A stretch of 64,000 nucleotides of DNA from Pyropia yezoensis (taxonomy: Eukaryota; Rhodophyta; Bangiophyceae; Bangiales; Bangiaceae): assembly GCA_009829735.1 (NCBI GenBank), contig CM020620.1, positions 17,504,354 to 17,568,353 of the forward strand, in the 5' to 3' direction. Every line of letters starts with the position of its first letter. The stretch's first letter is position 1. The translations under genes were made by a program, and so were the position numbers. The notes under the pieces were generated by a model that saw nothing but the letters and a program-made list of their open reading frames with translations, did not search any database and had not been told where the DNA came from. Shown here piece by piece: positions 56,592 to 64,000 of the stretch.

Positions 56592-58977
56592 GCCACCTGG
56601 CTGGGCCTCGCCGACCCCCCGCCGTACTCGGGGGTCGCGCCCGCCCCCTCGCGTGCCGGGGGGCGTGGCAGCGACCAAGGCACGCAGCCGCCGACGCCGC
56701 CCTACCAAAAGGCAGCGCCGGCACGAGGCCCGCGTGGCGGCAGAAGACGAGGCGGCGGCGGCCGCCTCGCCCTTCTCCACGCTGCGGCTCTCGGGGGCCG
56801 TATGGGCGGCCAAGGGGGCGACCGGTTGGGTTTTGCGGACCATCCTCTTTGGTCTGCGGATCCCTTGGGTCTTCCTCCCTCCGCCCACGCGGTCCAAGGT
56901 GTATCCCATGCCCAGCGTCGAGCAGCTTTGGAGCACCAACGAGGCCAAGCGCTGGGTGGCCGCCGGCTACGCCCGACGTCTAAGCAAGGCGGCAGGAGCA
57001 GGCTCGCTGTGGGTGTCCCCGACGTTTGTCGTCCACGGGCCCAAGGACCGGCTGGTGGTGGACCTGAGACAGATCAACCGGTTCATCGCCGAACGCAAGT
57101 TCAAGTACCAGCGCCTGTCCAACTTCCTCTCCACGCTGCTCACGGACGAGCATCTGGTGTCATGGGACGTCAAGGACGCCTTCTACCACATACGCCTGTG
57201 GCCGGCCCCCCGCAAGTACTTCCGCTTCATAGTCGACGGCGTCGTGTACGAGCCGCGCGTGATGCCATTCGGCATGCGTCTCTCCCCTTGGGCATAGACC
57301 AATGTGCTACGTCCCGTCGTCGCCGCCCTACGGAACAAGGGCTACACTGTTATGGCGTACGTGGACGACTTTGCGGCGACGGGCTGCGGCATCCGCTCTT
57401 CGACGGCCGCGTCCGCGACCGTCGGCAGGGTGGCGATCCTGGACCTGTTCAAGACGCTGGGGATCCACCTCCACCCGACCAAAGGCGTCAGCGTCGGCAC
57501 AACCAAGCTTCCACTCCTCGGCTTTCTGGTCGACACGCGCCGGCGGCTCCTGTTTCTACCCAAGCAGCGGTTGGACAAGATAGTGAGCCTGGAAAAGGCT
57601 CTGCTTACGGCGTCGGGCGCCAACGCCCGCGTCGTCTCGGCCAAATCCCTGTGCCGCTTCGCTGGAACCGCGGTGTCCTGCTCCCTGGCGATGCCGTCCG
57701 CAAGGTTCTACCCGCGGCGGCTCTAAAACTGCCAGCGCAAGCGCACAGGCTGGACCAAGCTTTCCTACGGCGCTGCCCGCGACCTCCACTGGTTCGCCCA
57801 CCTACGGACCAACTTGGGCGTCGGAAGGGCGCTGTGGGCGGAGACGGTCGGCTACCTCACGACGGACGCGTCCCTCTGGGGCTGGGGCGGCCACTGGGGC
57901 AACAGTGTCCAAGCGGTGGGGTTCATCACCCTGTCCCGGCGAAACTGGCACATCAATGTCAAGGAGGTGTGCGCCGTGCGGTTTTGCTTGCTCGCGCTCG
58001 GCAAGCAGATGGCGGGACGTACCGGCACCCTGCGCCTGCGAGTCGACAACCAAGTCGCCATGCAAGTGATCAACTCCCTCCCAAGCCGGTCCGCCGCCCT
58101 CATGGCCGAGCTCCGCCGGCTGCACAAGGTTTTCCAACGGCTGGGCATCACGATCACTGCGACCTGGATCGCCTCAGTCGCCAACGTTTGGGCGGACGCG
58201 CTGTCCCGGCAACGGGACCGCGAGAACTGGCGTCTAGACGGCGCCATCTTCCAGCCGCTCCAAGACCGCTACGGAGTCCACACCGTCGACCGCTTCGCCA
58301 CCGCCCTCAACGCGCGCTGCGCGCGCTTCAACTCGCAGCGGCACGGCCCGGGGACGGAGGGCATCGACACTTTCTCTGTGCCGTGGGGCGGCAACGAGAA
58401 CAACTGGATCTACCCGCCGTTCTCCCAAGCCGCGCGTGTCATCGCCAAGGTCTTGGCGGACGAGGCAACAGCGACCGTGGTGCTGCCGGTCAGGACGGCC
58501 CAAGCGTGGTGGGCTCCTGCGCTGGCGCACGGTACAAAGGCGTGGCTACTCCCTGGGCGCACCGCGCCCTTCTCGCCGGGTCAAGCCCGCCGGCCGGCCA
58601 GCCCACCGCGCTGGCGCATGGCGGTCCTCCGCTTCGTGCAAGGCGGCAACCTTCCGGCCTTCATCCAAGCAAAACGGGCGGCAGCCGAGCAAGCCGCCCA
58701 ACGCCGACAACGCTTCAACCGACGCCGGCGGCGAACCGGTGGTGGCGTGGCCAACGCTCGGCACTGGCGCGTGCCTCCCCCGGCGGCGGTGTTTATGGAG
58801 CTGCCGCGCGCTACCTGCGGTCGTGGTCCGTCGTGGCCGCCACGGCGGACCGCTACGAAGGCCATTGGCGCCGCTTCTCCGACTACTGCGCAGGCCGCGG
58901 CGTCCCATCTCTCCCCGCCTGCACAGCGACCGTTGTTCGATATATCGGCTCCTTGTGGCGGCGCGGCACGGTCGTAG
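56371..58977 (+). pseudogene. DIRS reverse transcriptase-RNase H ORF, two nonsense codons
   Basis: One frame overlapping the end of ORF1. RT blocks: SLWVSPTFVVHGPKDRLVVD, HLVSWDVKDAFYHIRLWP, FIVDGVVYEPRVMPFGMRLS, then a TAG at 57295-57297 where Tyr or Phe is expected, then the YVDDFAATG catalytic box (57358). A TAA at 57724-57726 follows ARFYPRRL. RNase H blocks follow: TTDASLWGWGGHWG, NVKEVCAVRF, RLRVDNQVAMQVIN and WIASVANVWADALSR. After that comes the DIRS-typical stretch VDRFATALNARCARFNSQRH with an NNWIYPPF motif. The exact start codon is uncertain; the ATG at 56371 is the first in a plausible position. Confidence 0.85.
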
Positions 58978-59777
58978 CCGTGTCCCTCAAGCCTCTGTTG
59001 GCGGCAGTGCGCTAGCGGCATCTCGCGGCTGGCTTTCGACACCCCTGCGACGTCGACAGCGTGCGGGAGGCCAAGCCGGGCTTCCGACGGGCGCGGCTGG
59101 CGCTTCGCCACCGGCCCTCGCGGGCCGTCGTTCCGCTGCCTTCGACCGCCGCCTGGAGTCTTGCCCTTCTGGCAACCTACTCCCCTCGCGCGATGAGGCA
59201 CCGGCTTACCGCCGTCGTCTGCGCCTTCTGGTGGATGCGCCGCGCCAAGGACCTCATCCGGTTCACCCTGGCGGACGTCGACCTCCCCCCGGACGGACGG
59301 ACCTGCTTCATCGTGCGCTACCACAAGACGGCGGCGGTGGACGGCCCGATCTCCCGGGAGCTGCCCCGGTCGGACACCCACGACGCTCACGTACCGCGTC
59401 AGCTACTCGCGCGGCTACTGACAGACCGGCGCGCCGCCGACGCCGCGCCCGGCGACCGGCTCTTCTCGGACTGCCACCTCAATCAGGCCTGCGCCTTGCT
59501 GACAGCCTGGCTGCGGGAGGGGTTGGCACGCATCGGCGTATCCGCACCTCGGGGCGCGCGCTACGCCAGCCACTCCCTCAAGAAGGGCGGCGCCACGTCG
59601 GCCAACGCGGCGGGGGTCCCCCGCGGCGCCATCTCCGAGAGCTCCAACATGTCGGAGCTGACCCTGGCCGAGGCCTACAACTGCGCGTTGGCCACCCCGT
59701 CGCCCTCTGACCGGTGTTTTTTCGTTCGCCTCTGCCCGGCCTCGGCCGGGCGGGGTCGGCGCCCGTACTCCACTTGA
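58770..59777 (+). pseudogene. DIRS tyrosine recombinase ORF, one TAG
   Basis: In a different frame overlapping the end of the RT ORF. The N-terminal core-binding part has YLRSWSVVAATADRYEGHWR and RFSDYCAGRGVPSLP. A TAG at 59013-59015 interrupts the frame after LLAAVR. The catalytic part has RRAKDLIRFTLADVD (first Arg), LLARLLTD, HSLKKGGATSANAAG (His-x-x-Lys box; 59571) and LAEAYNCALA near the expected Tyr. The stop at 59775-59777 is directly followed by repeat B1. It joins cDNA into the genome in place of an integrase. The start is uncertain; the position given is the beginning of recognisable similarity. Confidence 0.8.
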
Positions 59778-59808
59778 TGGCACACGCGGCTCCCTCCCCT
59801 TTTTAACC
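59778..59808 (+). repeat. DIRS repeat B1
   Basis: TGGCACACGCGGCTCCCTCC CCTTTTTAACC, directly after the recombinase stop codon. It pairs with B2. Confidence 0.85.
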
Positions 59809-60061
59809 CCTTTGTATGATTGTTATTTGACAGTTATAGCACCGACCTCGTGGGCGGCGCCGTACTTGTTTTTGGCGGAGAAACTAAAGACTTGTGGCGC
59901 GGACGGTCCGACTGTCCGTTCCAGGGGGCGATCTCAGATCCCCCTGAGCCGGCGGCGCTTGCGCAAGCAGCACCGAATGGGGATGGGCGTTGCCCCACAG
60001 CCACAGGCTTGGGCACCGAGGGTCCTGCCGTCGCCGCCGCCGTCGCCACACCGCAGCAGGT

Positions 60062-60155
60062 CCGCACGCCCTTTCCCCCCGCCCGACGCCATAAGAGGCG
60101 ACGCCGCCGCGTCTTCCTCCTTGACCGCCGGGTCCGGCACGTCCGCTGTTTTTCC
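60062..60155 (+). repeat. DIRS repeat A2
   Basis: A 94-bp copy of A1 with one G/C difference (TTGACCGCCG instead of TTGACCGGCG). Confidence 0.9.
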
Positions 60156-60301
60156 GCCCCGCCCGCCTCCCATGGGATCACCCAGGGTCGTGCGCCTCGC
60201 GCGAGCCATGTTTTTTCGAAAGGCGGGCTGGGACCTCCTCGCACCCCTCTGCATCTGCATCTTTCCTTTTCGGGGCCCCACTATTAAAGGTAGAGACTTA
60301 T

Positions 60302-60332
60302 TGGCATACGCGGCTCCCTCCCCTTTGTAACC
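60302..60332 (+). repeat. DIRS repeat B2, probable 3' end
   Basis: Copy of B1 with C to T and T to G changes. The sequence after it is unrelated to that after B1, so the element should end here. Confidence 0.8.
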
Positions 60333-62469
60333 TTTAGACCAACCGATCCTAGGGGTGAGATCGAGGGGCCGGCGGCTGAGTGCCTATGAAGTCCTACAGC
60401 GACGGCAAGAGCGAAATCAGGGTCCCAATCGGGGTGCAGCGAGCCCCGAGATTTGGACCTGCGTCTCGCCCATTCCCTCCAAGACGATAATAGAATTGAT
60501 ATCCCTCCAATACGGATTTAGGCGAAAGAGTTAGGCGGGTTCCCCAAGGAGTCAGACTCACCGCGATTCGGGGCGGATTCCGGGTGGGCGGATATCTTCC
60601 AGGAGGGGGCAAGCCGCGCCTCTCCCCCTCGGGCGCCAAGCAGCGGTTTTCCTGCCGCTTCCGGGGCCAATGAGTGGTGGCGACCCCGACTTGGAATCAG
60701 GTGGCCACGCCGTGCCCTGGCGGGTCTCCCATCCAGTGTGCGGACGCTAGGGGGCGAGGATGGGTGCGGTCTCCGCCTCACAGGAGGTCAGCCAAGCGTA
60801 ATGTGGTTGCCGCCCGGTGTCACCCCGGCGTGCGGCGGAGGGGCGTGCGGCGGGGTGGCGCGTGGGGGCGCGGGATCGGCGCCCCCTCTATATGCCAGAG
60901 TCACCCCACACTGCCTGGCAGAACCTCCCCCCACAGGTTAAACTGATACAGAAGGCGAAGGGACAGAACGCCACGGGAGAGGGCTGGAGAGTGGCGCGCA
61001 CTTCGGATCGGGGCAGCGCACCTCAGCATCGCCCCGCCACCAGCACGGAGATGACCGGACCTTAACTGTCGCGCAGGGCAACTGTTGCAGCGCCCTCCGA
61101 GCTTCTGAGTGCAAAACACACTCCCTATGACTTGATTGGATCTTGAGCAGGATAGTGCCACGTCTTTGATTGATATTGTATATGTGCGAATCGGTTCGAT
61201 TTGATGCGGTAGTCGAGTGATCGACCGCTTAGGATATCCAACGCGTCTTCCGCCCGGCTGCCAGCGGCGGACGCGTGGCGGCAAGAGCATCACCAGAATG
61301 CACTCTGGCAGCCAGCGCACAACAGACTGTTAGCTTCGGGCAAGTTGACGCCAGAAAAGGGAGCACGGGGAGGACAAACCGTCCACGAACGCATAGTACT
61401 GTTGCACTCTCTCATTTTGCGCACGAGACAAGATCAGCGCGTGAGGGAGGACGCGGTCGCCCGCAGCAGTTGGATTGGTTCTCCAGGCCGAGAATGTAGC
61501 CTTAAACAGTAATGTTTCAAGCTCGGATTTGCCAGTGAAAGAATCTTGGGCCGCGCACGACACAGGGGCAGCGGGCCACGTGAGGCATCGGGCAGTTGAC
61601 AGACACAAAGTAGCTGACAATGTCGTCTGCAGTACGGGACGTCAAGCATGTTCTCCTTTCCAGGGGTCTGAACGTAGGCTCTTGACGAACCGCCAAGGGT
61701 GCCCGACGCTGCCAGTTAAAGCTGGTGCCCTACGTGCTGTAGTGCTTTTCAGGGCCTTTGCCTGGACAAAAAACACATCATACCTTCCCAAGTGGATGGG
61801 GAACCCACGGTGTAAACCATAGAACCAGAATCGTAGGAGCACACGGCCGCCACCAACAGGTAGAGGCGTCCGAAACGGGGAGCAAGAGGAAAACGCAAGG
61901 TTGTTTCTTTTTTCTCTTTGCCTCGGGAGCAGACTATTCACACGCATTAAAACACTCCTTGGCCCATGAGCCAGGGCCCTGTGTAGGGCCCTCGGCACAG
62001 GCAAACATATGTACACTCAAACATCCACTAAAACGCTAGCGATTTCCCCTGGAAGGTCCCAAGGTGCCTTCCAATATCGAGTGAACCCGTTAATTCGGGA
62101 AAACTCGAATAACTCGGGAAGTTTAGGGAATTTGCAAATATCCCGAAAAGTCCAGGTGTTTCCTGCCTGATTCCGAGGAGTCCAAGAGGAAAACCTTTCC
62201 CGGTTTCCGCTGGGTGAAAACTAGCTTTTATCAGAAAGGTCGTCTCGACCCTAAAAAAGGCGGGGTCGGGCCAACCTCAGGGTGGGACCCGGCGTTGGCC
62301 CGCCGAGTCGCCCCCCGACACTGCCAGATGGCATGATCCCGCCACCCCTCCCCCATCCGTCAGGATGAAGCAGAGGAAAATGCCCCTCAGAAATCGTTAG
62401 ACTTCCACACGTTTGGCTGCTTCAATTCGGCGCGTGTGAGATAGGGGCGCACACCCTCCCCTACGCCAA
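60333..62469. other. gap without a recognised gene
   Basis: 60.35-60.9 kb is moderately GC-rich with short minus-strand frames. 61.0-62.2 kb is balanced DNA. A string of CCCGGAAAA/ACCTTTCCCGG words lies at 62040-62220, similar to words near 14970 and 16790. No coding motif was found. Confidence 0.45.
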
Positions 62470-63110
62470 CAGCCTTTGCTCTTCCCACGCTGGCGAGGAA
62501 ACGCCGCCCGCACGGGTTGCCACACCTCTCCTCTCCCTGGGCACTCCGCTCTTTGCAGGCCGCAAAACCTTAACCCACATGGGCGGTTGGCGAAGATAAC
62601 ACCCCCGCGCAGGAGCCCACATGTTTCGTGTCGAAAGGCACTCCCCTTGCGCTAGCAGCGATGGCTCGGCCGACGCTGGCGATGTCCCTCCCCCCGAGCA
62701 AGTGCCGACACCTCTCCCCTCTTTAGGCACCCCGCTCTTTGCAGGCCGTGACACCTCACCCCAAGTGGGCGGCTAGAGGAGATCACCCCCCCACGCGAGT
62801 GCTCACACTTATCGCAATGTGAGGCACCCTCCACTCTTATTCGCAGCGACGGCTCTCCCCACTTTGGCGGCAGGCGGAGTTCACCCCCACACGCAGGTGC
62901 TCGCACTTATCTTATTGCCAGGCACCCCCCCCTCTTATAGCAGCGACGGCTCTCTCCACGCTGTCGAAAGGCGCTGACACCACCTCAGCGCAGGTGCCCA
63001 CACCTATCCAAATCCTGGGCCCCTCCCTCCGCGCTGGCGCTGCTACATCGCCCCACGCAGGCGAAGACTCCGCCCCCGCGCTCACGCCCACACCTTTTCT
63101 CACGTTTGCA
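62470..63110. repeat. tandem array of ~94-bp units, at least six copies
   Basis: Unit starts near 62491, 62587, 62675, 62769, 62868 and 62961 share TGGCGA..., CACCCCC...GCG.AGGTGC, CACACCTATC and a GGCAC(CC) end, at about 65-70% identity by eye. The array ends about 100 bp before the histone-like pseudogene. Confidence 0.65.
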
Positions 63111-63209
63111 GCCTCTGCTACCGCTGCCGGCGGCAGCGAGTGCGTCGTGGCGACGCTCTCAGCACCTCCATCTTGCCTTCTGGCCCTGCTATATCGCGCG
63201 CAGGCAACC

Positions 63210-63678
63210 ATGGGTCGCACGAAAGCTGTATCAGAGCGCTTCACACCTGCTGTTGGTGCCGGGAGGCGACGAAAGGCCAAGACTTCGAATTCCAAGCCAT
63301 CTAGAGCTGTTAACTGTAGCGCAAGTCACCCTAGTGGCCGCAGGTACCGACAGGGTGGCCAAGCGCCTCGGGAGATCCGCAGGTACCAGAACAGCACAGA
63401 ACCTCTGATCAATAAGCTACCCTTTCAGCGTCCTGTGCGCTCAATAGCATAGAAGCACTACTTCGGCTTCCGGTTTAGAGTGTCTGCTGCTTGTGCTGTG
63501 CAGGAAGCGGCAGAAGCGGAACTTCTAGACATATTTGTCGACAGCAACCTTTGTAGACATATTTGTCGACAGCAACCTCTGTGCAGTCTTCGCATTGAGA
63601 GTCACCATCACTGTGAGGGATATTCAACTTTCCCGCCGCATCAAATGCAAGCGCGTGTCAGCATGGCGTGGCGTGTAA
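63210..63678 (+). pseudogene. histone H3-like pseudogene
   Basis: From the ATG at 63210 ([11 protein letters not shown]) the tail loosely follows H3 but lacks the usual Lys positions. Then [20 protein letters not shown] and QRPVRSIA match the H3 alpha-N and alpha-1 region. A TAG at 63450-63452 stands exactly where H3 has Gln (after EIA). The frame goes on with FGFRFRVSAACAVQEAAEAE and LLDIFVDSNL. A 28-bp tandem duplication (63526-63553 and 63554-63581) then shifts the frame by one. The last part (LCAVFALRVTITVRDIQLSR) matches the H3 end, and the stop is at 63676-63678. Histones are normally almost invariant, so the many changes plus two lesions mean a decayed copy. Confidence 0.85.
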
Positions 63679-64000
63679 GCAGCTTTTAGACGTGAAGGGC
63701 ATCGGGCTGCCACATGTACTTCGAAGGGCCATTCGCTTGATCATACTGGCTGCTACCCGTTGTTTTTTCTGCTTTTCGTAAAAGAGGCCGATGTGCGCCA
63801 ACGCTGCATGGTCAACGGAAAGCTCGCATGGACGCAAAGTCTTTTGTAGTCGGTGGCTGGATGCGTGTTACCTCTAGGCTCCATGGTAAGACTTCTGGGA
63901 TATGGGATCGACCAAAAATAGGGCACCTTCAACAGCTTCAGTGGCGCGTGCTGCCACGGTCAGCATCGCACGGCCACCGCACCTGCGCAAATATCTTTCT
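63679..64000. other. 3' end of window, nothing recognised
   Basis: Balanced composition. No frame, repeat or RNA gene was identified in the last 320 bases. Confidence 0.5.

Larger units (their letters stand above)
55374..60332 (+). mobile_element. DIRS/PAT-type retrotransposon with split direct repeats
   Basis: About 5 kb. It has the order A1 (55374-55467), gag-like ORF, RT-RNase H ORF, tyrosine recombinase ORF, B1 (59778-59808), A2 (60062-60155), B2 (60302-60332). The A copies are 94 bp with one mismatch. The B copies are 31 bp with two mismatches. Split direct repeats together with a tyrosine recombinase instead of an integrase are the defining build of PAT/Ngaro-like DIRS elements. Four in-frame stop codons show that the copy is no longer active. 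It begins about 340 bp after Harbinger copy 2. Confidence 0.85.

Noticed and set aside
60640-60690. A further LTR/primer-binding junction (GGCCAATGAGTGGTGGCGACCC)
   Set aside because: It resembles such a junction on the minus strand, but no LTR partner, gag or RT lies next to it.
62470-63110. CRISPR-like array
   Set aside because: Units diverge throughout, there are no constant repeats with unique spacers, and the genome is eukaryotic.
48301-63452. Reassignment of stop codons to explain repeated in-frame stops
   Set aside because: The stops replace different residues (Gln in the histone, probably Trp in Harbinger, Tyr or Phe in DIRS), involve TAA, TAG and TGA, and all three are also used as normal terminators.
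63210-63678. Centromeric H3 (CenH3)
   Set aside because: The part equivalent to loop 1 has the same length as canonical H3 with no insertion, and the copy is broken; a decayed H3 is simpler.

Overview
The window reads as nuclear DNA of a GC-rich, intron-poor photosynthetic eukaryote. Bangiophyte red algae (Porphyra/Pyropia type) fit best, but this is an inference and no diagnostic marker is present. Supporting signs are long single-exon genes with extreme Ala/Gly/Pro use, a plant-type glutaminyl cyclase and a plant-type HAD phosphatase, very many C or G homopolymers of 10-35 bases, and retrotransposons, PIF/Harbinger and DIRS elements of eukaryotic type. Nothing looks prokaryotic: no operons, rRNA, tRNA or CRISPR were recognised.

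Layout. GC-rich gene islands alternate with less GC-rich transposon-filled stretches. From 0.4 to 14.4 kb there is a candidate Gly/His-rich protein, an F-box-like protein, a low-complexity single-pass membrane protein and a probable APC4 subunit of the anaphase-promoting complex. From 14.4 to 22.3 kb there is mostly intergenic DNA with faint transposon relics and one MITE. From 22.3 to 31.5 kb there is a secreted Cys-rich two-module protein (interrupted by TAG), a DUF2207-like membrane protein, a glutaminyl-peptide cyclotransferase divergent from it, and a long coiled-coil protein. From 31.5 to 36.7 kb the DNA is non-coding, with two more MITEs side by side. From 36.7 to 38.9 kb lies a four-exon HAD hydrolase whose exon 3 carries an in-frame TAA.

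From 39.8 to 44.9 kb there are two related, probably nested Ty3/gypsy elements on the minus strand. The inner one has an unusual open frame in which gag is followed by a piece of a RecQ-like helicase (motifs V-VI plus a Cys cluster) and then reverse transcriptase, which breaks off abruptly at about 39.80 kb. A long (GGCAGC)n array follows at 45.7-46.4 kb. PIF/Harbinger transposase relics lie at 47.8-49.2 kb (minus) and 52.6-55.0 kb (plus). A DIRS/PAT-type element with split direct repeats A1-ORFs-B1-A2-B2 occupies 55.37-60.33 kb. The window closes with a roughly 94-bp tandem array and a histone H3-like pseudogene (63.2-63.7 kb).

The host genes look unrelated in function (cell-cycle ubiquitin ligase, protein N-terminal modification, phosphatase, membrane proteins). 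Several are broken only at homopolymer runs or by single stop codons, so some breaks may be assembly errors. All positions were read by eye; family calls rest on motif recognition and not on database searches.
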